Shown here: in pieces, positions 43,520 through 54,780 of the stretch | Layout: every line of letters starts with the position of its first letter | How positions within the stretch are numbered: the first letter of the stretch is position 1 | Origin: Diphasiastrum complanatum | Taxonomy: Eukaryota; Streptophyta; Lycopodiopsida; Lycopodiales; Lycopodiaceae | DNA length: 64,000 bases | NCBI GenBank assembly: GCA_029204225.1 | Contig: CM055107.1 | Location: 24,447,391 to 24,511,390 of the forward strand | Reading direction: 5' to 3' | Notes under the pieces: generated by a model | Databases searched by the model: none | Told to the model about the DNA's origin: nothing | What the model saw: the letters and a program-made list of their open reading frames with translations, nothing else | Made by a program: the position numbers and the translations under genes

Positions 43520-43600
43520 TTGCTAGTAAAGGATCGAAATCAGGTCGTAGGTGTGCCATACTGACAGGCGCGAGACACACTACCATTGTACTACAGAGAT
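43520..43600 (-). tRNA. tRNA-Asp(GUC)-like pseudogene or SINE head
   Basis: On the minus strand the sequence runs CTGTAGTACAATGGTAGTG (box A and D-arm like tRNA-Asp), then CGCCTGTCA (anticodon loop with GTC) and GATTTCGATCC (box B, T-arm). The acceptor and T stems no longer pair properly, so it is not a working tRNA. It may head a short interspersed element. Confidence 0.5.
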
Positions 43601-44080
43601 ATCCAAGAAGATGCCATTCGTGGTTGAGCCCATTGCCAAGCAGAGTCTATCAGACAGTTACAAAACAAAATGAGTACACTGAAGAGATTAGAAATGGTGT
43701 GAGGTATTACTATAAATGAATATTATACTGAGAATTTTAGTTTTGAATAGAGTGATAGTGCAACAAGATAATGCAATCTCCTTAGATGTCAAAGACAGCC
43801 ATTGTTTATTTTCAGGAAGTGGCTGGAGACGTTTCTTGTTGAAATATATGACCTCCGCACTTTTTTTTTTTCTCTCTTTGTATTTTTCGCAAAAAAGCCG
43901 AAGGTGTTTGAAAAACAGTTCATTTTGTTGAAGTAACTGTTATGTCGCATTTTTATGAAAAAGCCGACAAATAATTTACTTCTTTGAAATACTTGAAAAT
44001 AAGGTACTATTGAGAAACTATCGAGAAATGCGAATTGTGTGACACTTAGTGTATTTCAGCAGATTGTTGAAAACATTATG

Positions 44081-44342
44081 TGTCAAGAATTAGATATGCA
44101 ACATCGAGCATTCACCATAAGCAATCACCACAAGAAGGCGGAAGAGGAACACGCACAATCACACTATCGTACTAACTCATACAGAATGTAAAATGTACAA
44201 ATAAACCCTGAACTCTGATAAAGAGAGAAATCCTACGAGTAGACTAATAGACTAGCCTATGGCTAATGACAGCTGGTCACAACTGTCAACATTAATGTAC
44301 ATCGTAAATAGTAATAATGAAGTTTATCATTGATTTCTAACA
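44081..44342 (-). repeat. Nested copia 3' LTR
   Basis: In plus orientation runs TGTCAAGAATTAG to GATTTCTAACA, 262 bp. It matches 45466-45727 with few differences. Confidence 0.92.
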
Positions 44343-44344
44343 CT

Positions 44345-45440
44345 CTCCCTCAATGATAAAATTACATTTTTCTATTCCTAATAGAGTACAAAACCTCTCA
44401 AATTTACATCTACCTACTAACTTAGTAAAAATATCTGCCATTTGATCTTCAGAGTTACAAAAAACAACATCAATGGCTCCATCAAGAATTTTCTCTCAAA
44501 CAAAATGATAGTGTATTTCGATGTGCTTGGTTCGAGCATGTAAAAGTGGATTTTTGACAAGGTGAATGCAACTTTGATTATCACAAGATATAGTAGTCGC
44601 ATCCACCTGTGGTTGGCCTTAATCCACAAGCAATCTTTGTAACCATACTACTTCTTGTGTAGCATTGTTGAGTGCTCGATATTCAGCTTTCGTCGATGAT
44701 AAGGCTATTGTAGGTTGCTTTTTGCTACTCCATGAAATTGCATCTATACCATAACTGAATGTATGACCACTGGTAGATCTTCTGTCATCAATATTACCTA
44801 TCCAATCGGCTTTTGTATAACCTACCAACATTGGCGCTTCAGGCTGATCATACTTCAAACCAAAATTCAATGTCCCTCGAATGTATCTGAGAATACGTTT
44901 AGCAGACTTCCAGTGTGCTTGACTAGGATCTTGCATAAATTGACTAACAACACCAACAACATAAAAAATATCAGGTCGTGTGTGTGTCAAATAAATCAAA
45001 CTACCCACCAGCTGTCTATATAAATAAGCATCCACTTTCTCAGATTCATCATATGCAGTAAGCTTCATCTTGACATCCATAGGTGTACTCAAAGGCTTAC
45101 AATCCTGCATATTGAACTTATAAAGCAAATCTCGTGCATATTTGCTTTGTGTAAGAAAGGCCATGTCTTCCTTTTGCCATACTTCAATGCCAAGACAATA
45201 GTGCATCAATCCTAGATCAGTCATGTCAAAAGCATTGGAAAGATCTGATTTGATCTCATCGATTAACTTCTCATTACTTCTTGTAATCATCAAATCATCC
45301 ATGTACAAGACAATGAACACTATATCTTTGCCTCAGAATGTAAAGATTAGGATCAACATCACTCTTTACCATTCCTCTTCACTTGACGTGTTCATCAATG
45401 CAAGAGTACCATGCCTTGAGGTTGTACTAAGTACAGGCAC
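44345..45440 (-). pseudogene. Copia reverse transcriptase end and RNase H
   Basis: The main open piece (45320-44619) begins FIVLYMDDLMITRSN, where the usual YVDD is YMDD. It continues through MTDLGLMHYCLGIEVWQ, TPMDVKMKLTAYDESEKV, RQLVGSLIYLTHTRPDI, SAKRILRYIRGTLNFGLKY and WSSKKQPTIALSSTKAEYRA. It stops at 44619 and continues in pieces through CDNQSCIHLVKNPLLHARTK and QMADIFTKL near 44430. Upstream, RGMVKSDVDPNLYILRQ near 45330-45390 is in another frame. Confidence 0.9.
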
Positions 45441-45465
45441 ACAGACTATTGCTGCTCTGCTACCA

Positions 45466-45727
45466 TGTCAAGAATTAGATATGCAACATCAAGCATTCAC
45501 CATAAGCAATCACCACAAGAAGGCGGAAGAAGTACACACACAATCACACTATCATACTAACTCATATAGAATGTAAAATGTACAAATAAACCTTGAACCC
45601 TGATTGAGAGAGAAAACCTACGAGTAGACTAATTGAAGAGCCTATGGCTAATGACAGCTGGTCACAACTGTCAACATTAATGTACATCGTAAACAATAAC
45701 AATGAAGTTTATCATTGATTTCTAACA
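45466..45727 (-). repeat. Nested copia 5' LTR
   Basis: 262 bp with the same ends as its partner. On the minus strand it precedes the primer site. Confidence 0.92.
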
Positions 45728-45993
45728 TAATGTATTTCTACATACTTGTTCTAAATGCTTATTCGTGGAAGTCCTTGAAGATGGCCAAGTCTTCAATGAT
45801 CTTCAAATAATTGAATTTAACATCTGAACATGAAAACGACAGGATTGGTTACCCTTTGCTGGAGATCAGCCAGAAGCCTGATGTAGTAATTCTTCAAATA
45901 GTTCGGTTGTTTGAGTTGTGATTCCTGCAGGTATCAGATAAGCAGACATAGAATTTAAAATAGGTTTCATCTGATCCTAGATCAAAGATCAAT

Positions 45994-46729
45994 AAATATG
46001 CAGGAAGAATATTGAAATAGAAATTAGTGTTCTCCAAGGAGACAACTGTGGACTTAATTTCCAACAAATAAGCCATGGTTGTGAGTGCCATAGGACTAAC
46101 ACCCACATTTGGGAGGATGAGACGTTATTTGATTTTGGGAGTAGTCCATTGAATAAGTGAAATACTCCAATGTATACACCATTTGTAGCATTGGTAGGAA
46201 TATATGATTAGTTGGCATTCTATGTGTAAGCCTAGACCAATTGCCTCAACATAATGAGTATCTAGGCTATAGGTCTAGCCCTTTTTGATAAAATGACATA
46301 GGAAATAGCATATGGAATAAACTTATTGTTGTTGTAGCCTCTTAATAGATTGATATACGACAACGCGGAATGCTTTGATTTTGTGATGAACACATTAATC
46401 ATCAGCTGAGCTAACTCTACATGAGTTGACGTAAAGATGTTTTGAATTTAGTTTGAGTAAATGGATTCACAATCATGTTGACTATTTTTCAGCACACAAC
46501 TTATGCATCAGACTTGTATTCCCTTTACAAAATCTTTTAATTAACTCTCTGATGGTTTTTCAAACTATCAAAACTCCGCACAAAGCTAAAACTATTTTTG
46601 TTGTCTAGTGATGTCATGTATTCTAAATATGCATATTTTGCTCTTTGGCTAAGAGTTACCACATGTATAGAGTTGTCCAATGCTTTGACCACTCGAAGGT
46701 AATAGGCTGCAAGATTGCATGTTTCAATG
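45994..46729. other. No gene recognised
   Basis: Spacer between the split LTR copy and a copia scrap; no supported feature. Confidence 0.45.
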
Positions 46730-47450
46730 AACTAGACTGCAATGAATACAAATTTTGATTCCCCTTCGATGTTCTTGACTACTTCTAAATTGCCACTTTC
46801 TCTTTTGTGTCGATGAAGCTCATCAAGATCAACCTCTTGATCTTCAACTTGAACATCAAAGCCATTGACCAAGGCCTCTTTTCCAGACCCATTAATGCAA
46901 TACATTCCATGAAGACAACCATCCACTTGCATACTGTCATCTACACAAGCCTGATGTACCAAAACATGTGAGTAGAGCAAAGTTTGTACCTTCAAATTGC
47001 TTATCCTTCTCATCATATGTAAGCCTTGATGGCTTTTTCCTTTGCCTTGAGGATATTCTTAGAACTTGAAAGATCGATCAAAATCAACAACATCAAGCTT
47101 ATCCACATACTCCTCTTCAAAGACAACATCCAAAGAAATGTGAACTTTCTTTACTTAGGAATGTAAACTCTATAAGCTTCCCTAAATTCACTATAGCCAA
47201 CAAAGATTCCCTTCAAGAATCCATTAGATGAGTTGACATAGCAAAGTACTACCAAAGATGTTGATATTCTCCAAGATTGGCTTACCATAAAGAATCCCAA
47301 GTGAACTCTTATCATCCAAATATTCATTTGACCACCTCTTGCAAACAAAGTTAGCACACATCAAAGCTTCACCCCAAAAAGATTTAGGAAGATTTGCATT
47401 CACCCTCAAGAGTTTAGCTCTTTCTACTATCGGAGTGATTTAGTCGAATA
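46730..47450 (-). pseudogene. Copia integrase C-terminal fragment
   Basis: On the minus strand, RVNANLPKSFWGEALMCANF and LGILYGKPILENINIFGST, then in another frame NGFLKGIFVGYSEFREAYRV, match the end of the copia integrase core and its C-terminus (LPKSFWAEA...FGC...FLGYS). A following open frame at 47016-46732 is acidic and may be the integrase-RT linker. No LTR was found. Confidence 0.75.
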
Positions 47451-47629
47451 ATCAATCTTTAATCCTCATCTACTTTATTATCCAGTTCTTTAATTTTATT
47501 CGTGTTTCTATGCAGTCTGAAGAAATACCCGAGAATTGCTCAACAGGTGGCTCCGACATATCGGACATCATCCGACTTATCGACGATCCCAAGAAAAGTC
47601 GAAGAAATCGACCATGTTGATGAAAGACA

Positions 47630-47905
47630 AGTTAGAATTAAAGTTAGAATCACTGTGTTACTGTACTGTGGGTCCTATCAGTGGATAAGGATCAGTTGGC
47701 CTCGCCACGAGGCAAGTCGACGGGACACACGTCCCGCCAACGGCAACCTGGGTCATGCATGGGTTGCCTGAGTAAACAACTATATGTACAGTGTAGTTTC
47801 ATTTTGAGAAATACAGTTGCTATGTGAGCTTGCTGAGGAGAGTGATTTTCTGTCTGTGTTACTGTGTAGCATGATCTGTGTTCCTGTGCAAAGCAAATTC
47901 TAAGT
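47630..47905 (+). repeat. Copia 5' LTR
   Basis: Starts AGTTAGAATTAAAG and ends GCAAATTCTAAGT. TTAGAATT and AATTCTAA form an 8-bp terminal inverted repeat. Confidence 0.88.
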
Positions 47906-47918
47906 TGGTATCAAAGCC
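47906..47918 (+). promoter_or_regulatory. Primer-binding site for initiator tRNA-Met
   Basis: TGGTATCAAAGCC, one base from the plant consensus TGGTATCAGAGCC, follows the LTR directly. Confidence 0.85.
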
Positions 47919-49217
47919 GTACAGGGAGTGTACACAGTACAGTGTCGTCGTTGAAGAGAGCTTTGGGAGAACTGTCTTCTGAGAGTTCGGGGTCTTGCGG
48001 CGGGTTGAAGACGAAAAGAGAAGCACTGGTGCACGATTTCTAATTTATAGAGGCTTGCTAAGCTTAGCAGAGGGATTATTAGCCTGTGCATAGCATCAGA
48101 CAGGAAAAAATTTGGTGAAAAATTGACAATTTCGAAGCCAGCTGAAAATTGAAACCGAACTTGGGGTTGCGATTGTTATACATAACTGGTGATTTCTTCG
48201 TTGTTTGTGCACCGTTTTGGATGCCGTAAGGACATGAAGGAAGTTAATCACATTGTCAATCAGCCATGGAGAGATTCTGAGGTTTATGTCAGAGATTTGT
48301 CTCCAGACAGTTAGCCTAGCAGATTTGCGGTAAAAAGGTGAAAAAGCCACTTTGTCAAGTTGAGCTAAAATCACCGTTTCTCCACGGAATTTCTTGACTG
48401 AACACTCTACAGTCATGGATTCAGTAGGGCAACCCTGCTCCAGGCCTCAAATCGTGCTCAAAACGATCCACAAGAGATCTTGATCTGATAGTTTTCAGAG
48501 AAGGGAGGCGTGGCCGCAGGCAGGGAAGTCGCGGGCTGTTCGCGCGCCCAACGTGATGAACAACTCAGTGTATCGAAGATCATAGCGTCTGCACGAGTTT
48601 GGTTCGATAACCAGATGTACTTTGAACCTTTAGATGAGGTGTCAAATGAATCAACGGTCCAGAATCTGTGATGGGAGAGAAATTTGAACCACAAGATTTG
48701 GTTCAGCCATTGGATGAGCTTTGAACAGGGCCTTGAAGAATTGAAGTGCATTCGGGCCTTCAACTTCATTAAAAATTTTTATACTGAAAGTTGAGTCGGG
48801 TCCCTTCACAAGTGAAGAGTGAAGTTTTTTCAAAGTGAAGAAACAGTTCAAAAGCTAGAAAAGTCCCTATTTTTGGGTCCTTTGCCCGTTTTGACCCAAA
48901 CGAAAGGCTATAACCTCCAAACGAAGGGCACCCGGACTGTACCTACAAGTACGGTACAAGAAAACAGAGTGGTTGCAACGGAGAAAGTGTTCGGAGTACG
49001 TCAGAAGTAGTTTCACCATTCCACTGGGCACGTTGTTGGGAGTTGACGACTGAGTGCATTTCGGAAGGCGACGCCGATTTGGCTTTCAAATTGGTGGAAA
49101 AGCGGCTAGTGACCTGGTAAGAAAAAAAGTGCAGGTTATTATTTTCAACTTCTGACATCACTGTTGGCCTCGACATACTGTTCTTAGCCAAAGGCAGAAG
49201 TTTCAAGCAGTTTTGCA
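47919..49217 (+). other. Copia untranslated leader
   Basis: 1.3 kb without a coding frame. It is shared in its last half with 62760-63288, while about 700 bp of the first half is missing from that second copy. Contains a repeated GTGAAGAGTGAAG-type word near 48815-48840. Confidence 0.6.
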
Positions 49218-50100
49218 ATGGCAAACATGGGAGAGTCCATTTTGAGTGAAAGTAGCAAATTGGATGGGATTTCCAACTATGCAGTGTGGAAATTCAAAAT
49301 GAAAAACATACTGATGGAGAAATATGTGTGGGAAGTCGTCACAGGTGATGAGAGAAGGCCGCCAAATGAAGCAGACATCAAAGTGTTCGACAAAAAGATG
49401 AGAAAAGCTTTGACCTTCATTAACTTGTCAGTGAAGGATCACATCATTACCCACATTTGTGATGCTATTACACCCAGACAGGCATGGGATGTGCTAAAGG
49501 AGCAGTTCGAGACGTCAAATTCGTCAAGAATCATATTTCTGAAGTCAAAGTTGAATAGTGCTCGCATGGAGCAAGGAGAGCACATTCAGACGTACATGAC
49601 CAGAATCAAGACAATGAGAGATGAACTGCATTCTATTGGAGAGCGCATACGTGATGTGGAGCTAGTGCATAATGCATTATGAGGCATTGCGAAACCCTAT
49701 CAAATGTTTGTGAGCGGAATAGCATCAAGAGAAAGATTGCCAACCTTTGACGAGCTCACAGGAATCTTGATGCAAGAAGAGCAACGACGAGAAATGGTGA
49801 AAGCTAGACATCAAAATACTGATGATCAGGCACTTGCGACACGCCAAAAACAAGTCAAGGGCAAGGGCAAGAAGAAGACTAAGCAGCAATTTGCCAAGTC
49901 TCAGGAGGATAAGGGATCCTCCAGCAAAACTAAGAAGAAAGGCAAGTGCTTCCATTGTGGTAAAAAGGGCCATTGGAAGAGTGAATGTCGCAAATTCCTG
50001 GCGGAACAAGGCAAGGAGAAACCAAAACAAGCAGGTAACTTTGTCGATGAGGGTGAGATTGAAGACTCTAGCATCTTCATATCTGCATTGTCATCTAATC
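49218..50100 (+). pseudogene. Copia gag with intact CCHC knuckle
   Basis: Starts MANMGESILSESSKLDGISN. A DUF4219/UBN2-type gag body follows (YAVWKFKMKNILMEKYVWEV, WDVLKEQFETSNSSRI, MTRIKTMRDELHSIGERI). A TGA at 49680-49682 sits where the second copy has a cysteine codon (TGC). Beyond it, a lysine-rich basic region leads to CFHCGKKGHWKSEC at 49947-49989, all four metal ligands kept. Family role: RNA packaging and particle formation. Confidence 0.92.
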
Positions 50101-50520
50101 AAGATGATCAAACATGGTATATTGACTCAGGAGCCACAAGACACATGACAGGTAACAAGAACTAGTTCAGTAGTTTGAAGGCGTTGGATAATGGAACATC
50201 TGTTTCACAAGCAAATGGTGAAGTGTGCATGATCAAGGGAATAGGCACAGTTTCAATCCAACTGCCTAATGGCAAAAGCAGGATGATCAGGGAGGTACTT
50301 TACGTACCAGGTTTGAAGAAAAATCTACTTTCTGTTGGAGTCATTATTGATCAAAAGTTGAAAGTAGAATTCGCTCATGATCGTTGCTTTGTGAAGGATG
50401 CGAACCAAAAGTTCAAAGTTATTGCGAATGGAGTAAGAGAGCCCAATACAAAATTGTACAGGTTGAATGCTACAATCAAGGGGCAACATGGACTTGTATC
50501 ATCCGTTCCTTCGCAAACTG
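50101..50520 (+). pseudogene. Copia aspartic protease
   Basis: The active site TWYIDSGATRHMTGN lies at about 50112-50155 and keeps D-S-G. A TAG at 50163-50165 interrupts the frame shortly after. Downstream IREVLYVPGLKKNLLSVG is the conserved protease C-terminal block. Confidence 0.9.
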
Positions 50521-51400
50521 AGTTGTGGCACAAGAGGCTTGGTCACTTGAACTTGGGAAGCCTCAGTTTGATGAGAAAATTGGAGATGGTAACAGGACTG
50601 CCTACCATAGAAGATCACTTGAAATCGATGTGCGAATCTTGTATATATGGGAAGCAGCATCGAGAGAAGTTCAATAAAGAGGGTGTTGCAAGAGCAAAAA
50701 ACATTCTGGATTTAATCCACACAGATTTATGCGGGCCTATGAGGACCATGTCCTTAAAAAAAGCCTTCTATTTCATGACCTTTATTGATGATATGTCACG
50801 TAAGACGTGGATCTACTTCTTGAAGAAGAAATTAGATGCTTTTGAGAACTTCAAGAACTTCAAAAACTTGGTCGAAAATCAGACAAATGAGAAGATCAAA
50901 GTCCTAAGATCAGATAGTGGAGGTGAGTATAAGTCTAATGACTTCAATGATCTTTGTGATCAATGTGGGATTAAAAGACAATTTATGCAAGCTCATACTC
51001 CTGCTCTCAATGGTGTAGCTGAGCGCAAAAATCGTACGATTGTGGAAAGTGCCAGGCTATGCTAGTTGAGATGAAATTACCAAAAGATTTTTGGTCAGAA
51101 GCATGTAGCATGGCAGTCTATCTTCAAAATAGAAGTCCTACCATTGCCATACCAAAAATAACAGCTGAGGAAGCATTCACAAAGAAGAAGCCAAAGGTGA
51201 ATCACTTGCGAATCTTTGGATGTAAGGCCTTCGTACATATTCCTAAGGAAGAGAGATGTAAACTTGATGTAAAAGCTATCAAGTGCATATTCCTAGGATA
51301 TGATGATCGTGTGAAGGGCTATAGATGTTTTGATCCAGTCGAAAACAAAATTCATGTAAGCCGAGATGTTATCTTTGATGAATCCAAGATGTATGAAGAT
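50521..51400 (+). pseudogene. Copia integrase
   Basis: The pre-integrase and zinc domain read LWHKRLGHLNLGSL and CESCIYGKQHREKF. The catalytic core keeps all three acidic sites in context: LIHTDLCGPM, LRSDSGGEY and LNGVAERKNRT. A TAG at 51063-51065 cuts it directly after VESARLC. LPKDFWSEACSMAVYLQNRS and CIFLGYDDRVKGYRCFDP follow in the next frame. Confidence 0.93.
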
Positions 51401-52620
51401 GAAGATGCTGAGAAGATAGACACATCCAGTAGGAGAAATGGTATAGTGAGGATACCACCTGATGATGATCCATTCATTGACCTTCCAAGTGATGAACATG
51501 AGGATACATCTCAAGATACTACTACTCAACCTCAAGAAACAGGTTGGAGAGGTAGGGACAAACCTTTTGGTGCAAGAAGGATTGAAATTGCAGGTGACAA
51601 ACGCAAGGAGAAGGATGTACCGTGGGATACATTTTCACCAGGAAGCCGATCACCTGACAAAAAGCTCCCTAAGTGGTTTGAGATATTGATGGAGAGCCGT
51701 GATATAGATGACTTTCCAGGATCATCTAACCAGGGAGAGCTACGAAGATCAACAAGAGAGAAGATACTACTTGAAAGGTATGAAGCAAATTATGCTCTGT
51801 TATCCAGCATTATTCAAAGCAAAGAACCTTCGACTTATAGTGAAGCGAAGGATGATGATATTTGGATCAAGGCCATGGGAGAGGAGATGGAGTCAATTGC
51901 TACGCATAGAACATGAGACTTAGTAGAACCACCAGTTGGCAAGAAACCCATTGGTTGCAAATGGGTATACAGAATTAAGTACCATGCAGATGGAAGCATA
52001 GCAAAGCACAAAGCAAGATTGGTATTCAAAGGGTACACACAAAATAAAGGCATTGACTATGAGGAGACCTTTGCGCCGGTGTGTAAGTGGAATACTCTAC
52101 GTCTACTTATTGCTTTAGCTTCACATTTTGGTTGGCCTTTGCATCAGATGGATGTGAAATCTTCTTTTCTAAATGGTGAGTTAGAAGAAGAAGTGTTCAT
52201 GGATCAACCTGAAGGCTTTGTAACGAAAGGACAAAAAAATAAAGTATGTCGCTTGAAGAAAGCGCTTTATGGTCTTAAACAAGCACCACGTGCGTGGTAT
52301 AGCAGGATTGATGCCTACTTTCGTTCAAAGAGGCTGGTGAGAACACATTCTGATCCAAATCTATATGTCTTATGCTTTGATGGTATGGTTGCTTTGATTG
52401 CTCTTTATGTTGATGACTTGATTATCACGGGAAATAATCAAGAGATGATAGACATGATCAAGAAAGACCTCATGGAACAATTTGAGATGACAGATCTCAA
52501 CCTGATGCATTACTGCCTTGGAGTAGAAGTGTGGCAAGAAGGACATGAAGTGGGTTTAACACAGGTGAGTATGTCAAAGAGTTGCTGCACAGGTTTAGGT
52601 TGCAGGATTGCAAACTAGTA
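51401..52620 (+). pseudogene. Copia reverse transcriptase
   Basis: An acidic linker (DPFIDLPSDEHEDTSQD) leads to the RT. A TGA at 51914-51916 falls where the family has tryptophan. The core then reads GCKWVYRIKYHADGSIAKHK, LHQMDVKSSFLNGELEEEVF, LKKALYGLKQAPRAWY and the active site LYVDDLIITGNN (YVDD intact). A one-base loss near 52565 shifts the frame inside the connection region. Confidence 0.93.
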
Positions 52621-53355
52621 AACACTCCTATTGAACCAGGTAAAAAGCTTTTTAAGCTTGATGAATCACAGTCATTTGATGCTACGCTATATAGACAGTT
52701 AGTAGGGAGCTTGATTTACCTTACCACAACTAGACCAGATATATGCTATGATGTTGGCATTGTAAGTCAGTTTATGGCAGCGCCTACGGAAACGCATTGG
52801 AAAGCAGCTAAACGCATGTTGCGTTATGTGAAAGGCACTTCAAAGTATGGCTTGATTTACAAGAAGCATGATAGTTTACCTGAGTTGTGTGGCTATGTGG
52901 ATGCGGACTGGGGAGGTGACTATGATGATCATAGATCCACCACAGGATATATATTCCAATTTTGTGGTAATTGCTTTTCCTGATCTAGTAAGAAGCAAAG
53001 TACAATTGCTCTTTCCACCACAGAAGCAGAGTATAAGGCAATGTGTAGTGCTACACAAGAAGCTATATGGTTGAGATAAATCTTGGAAGAAATTGGCATG
53101 AAGCAGAAAAATCCCACGACTTTACATAGCGACAGTCAAAGTGGCATTCAGCTAACAAAGAATCCAGTGTTCCATGCGAGAACTAAACACATTGAGATTC
53201 AATATCACTTCATACGTGAGAGGCTGCTGAGTCGTGAAATTCATGTTGTTCATTGTAGCACAGAAGAACAACTAGCTGATATTTGCACTAAGCCACTTAC
53301 TGGAGAAAAGTTTGATAAGTTTAGATCAAAACTTTCTGTACTTAAAGTTTGTTGA
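52582..53355 (+). pseudogene. Copia connection domain and RNase H
   Basis: RQLVGSLIYLTTTRPDICYD and AAKRMLRYVKGTSKYGLIY lead into RNase H (YVDADWGGDYDDHRSTTGY, TIALSTTEAEYKA, LHSDSQSGIQLTKNPVFHAR, QLADICTKPL). TGA at 52981-52983 stands where the family usually has tryptophan (SWSSKK). A TAA at 53077-53079 follows WLR. The frame ends at 53353-53355. Confidence 0.92.
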
Positions 53356-53408
53356 CTTTAAAGCTATGTATATGACTGTATAAAAAGTGACCCTACTTTA
53401 AGGGAGAG

Positions 53409-53684
53409 AGTTAGAATTAAAGTTAGAATCACTGTGTTATTGTACTGTGGGTCCTATCAGTGGATAAGGATCAGTTGGCCTCGCCACGAGGCAAGTCGAC
53501 GGGACACGCGTCCCGCCAACGGCAACCTGGGTCATGCATGGGTTTCCTGAGTGAACAACTATATGTACAGTGTAATTTCATTTTGAGAAATACAGTTGCT
53601 ATGTGAGCTTGCTGAGGAGAGTGATTTTCTGTCTGTGTTACTGTGTAGCATGATATGTGTTCCTGTGCAAAGCAAATTCTAAGT
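53409..53684 (+). repeat. Copia 3' LTR
   Basis: 276 bp with the same ends as the 5' LTR, followed by the AGACAA target duplicate. Confidence 0.88.
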
Positions 53685-53926
53685 AGACAATTATTGTTCC
53701 ACTTGATATGAAACTAAAGACTTGCCCTAACTGCTTTGCAAGTAGATTACCACCTGATTCTGTGACTACTTTAACCACTGATCATCGTTGCAAAATAATG
53801 CTTGTACATTGTTACAAAAGATGCCTGTAAGGGCATTGACTTCACTAGTTGTCAGATGTTCAGTGCATTGAAATCCTAAGTTATCTACTTACAGTCCCAC
53901 AGAAGGTAGGCGTTATTTTGACAGTA

Positions 53927-54510
53927 TGTGGGTCGGATTTCTAATTAATGATATCAGAAAATATACAAAGGTTCGGATAATTTACAAAGGGTCGGAATTA
54001 TACATTGGATCGGATTTATACAAAGGGTCGAATTTATACACTAAAGTAGGGTAAAAAAAGTTAGACCCAATTCGATCCAATCCAAAGTCGAACATGCCCT
54101 CACTTCACCTCCCTCTTTCCAACATGGTATCAGAGCGTATTTAGTTATATCAGAGCTCTACTACTTGATATCTTTTACGATATCAAAGTGATATCATTAG
54201 ATACTTTTCATAGTATCAAATTCTTGACCAATCCACCTATAGACAAAATGCACTTCAAATGGAAAATCCTAGTGCCACTAGGTTATGAAACAAGTGAAGA
54301 GGAGGACAACTCGACAAAAGTCCCCAAGTACACAGACACACCCACGGGCAAAAGGACAATGACATCATAGAAGACAGAGCTGGTATAATCCATCAAGCTG
54401 GCAACTGAGGAAATTCGACAGGTTCTATCAGGACTCTTGGCACAATCAATGCAGGATTTTTTTGGTGATGAATCTTTAAAGGAACCGGTGTCAATGAAGT
54501 GACTTGAAAG
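53927..54510 (+). mobile_element. LTR remnant with primer site and short gag-like start
   Basis: TGGTATCAGAGC at 54125-54136 follows a CAACA end. A TG start at 53927 would make a 198-bp LTR; that start is a guess. Downstream, MHFKWKILVPLGYETSEEED near 54248 opens a short frame. Inside the LTR, an ACAAAGGGTCGGAATTTATA-like unit of about 20 bp is repeated four times (53965-54040). Confidence 0.5.
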
Positions 54511-54578
54511 CAATTAACATGAGGGTTTCCTCAGTTCAAGAGGGAGCTGTTGGAGCAGATGAACTTCGGAAACCAACA

Positions 54579-54780
54579 GATAGCCGCAAATGAATGTAAG
54601 AGATTTGCTTACGGGGGCTTGCAGGTCTATCTTGCGGGGGCTTGCAAGTCTCATGGTCTTGCAAGGGCTTGCAGGTCTTAGGATCTTGCGGGTCTCACGA
54701 TCTTGCGAGTCTTGTAGGTCCTACGATCTTATCAGTAGATAGCCGCAAAGCAACGTAAGCAATCTACATACGGGGCTCGC
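54579..54780 (+). repeat. G-rich minisatellite framed by a direct repeat
   Basis: Units resembling GGGCTTGCAGGTCTTAGGAT and TCTTGCGGGTCTCACGATCT recur about six times at 54610-54733. The words AGATAGCCGCAAA and TACGGGG frame the array at 54579-54616 and again at 54735-54778. Confidence 0.7.

Larger units (their letters stand above)
44081..45727 (-). mobile_element. Short Ty1/copia element, large internal deletion, nested
   Basis: Two 262-bp LTRs flank only 1.12 kb of interior. On the minus strand it starts at 45727. The LTR is followed by a TGGTAGCAGAGC primer site (45454-45465), then directly by the end of the reverse transcriptase and RNase H, and a TGAGGGAGAG polypurine tract before the 3' LTR. 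Target duplicates are TTATG (44076-44080) and TAATG (45728-45732), one base apart. gag, protease, integrase and most of RT are missing. Confidence 0.9.
43655..45993 (-). mobile_element. Second copy of the 27.5-kb LTR-like repeat, split by a copia insertion
   Basis: 43655-44080 matches 27714 to about 28490, lacking about 365 bp of it. 45728-45993 matches about 28491-28760. The two halves are contiguous in the copy at 27.5-28.8 kb, so the 44081-45727 element was inserted later. No pol sequence of this family accompanies it, so it may be a solo LTR. Confidence 0.75.
47630..53684 (+). mobile_element. Nearly full-length Ty1/copia element with unusual LTR ends
   Basis: About 6.05 kb, with 276-bp LTRs, primer site TGGTATCAAAGCC, a 1.3-kb leader, gag, protease, integrase, RT and RNase H in copia order, and a purine tract (TTTAAGGGAGAG). 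A target duplication AGACA(A) lies at 47625-47630 and 53685-53690. Stops at 49680, 50163, 51063, 51914, 52981 and 53077 and a frame change near 52565 disable it. The LTR pair differs at about six positions. The exact edges are uncertain by one or two bases because the ends do not begin TG and end CA. Confidence 0.95.

Noticed and set aside
54579-54780. CRISPR-like alternating repeats
   Set aside because: Units are diverged and continuous without unique spacers, in a plant nuclear context; it is a minisatellite.
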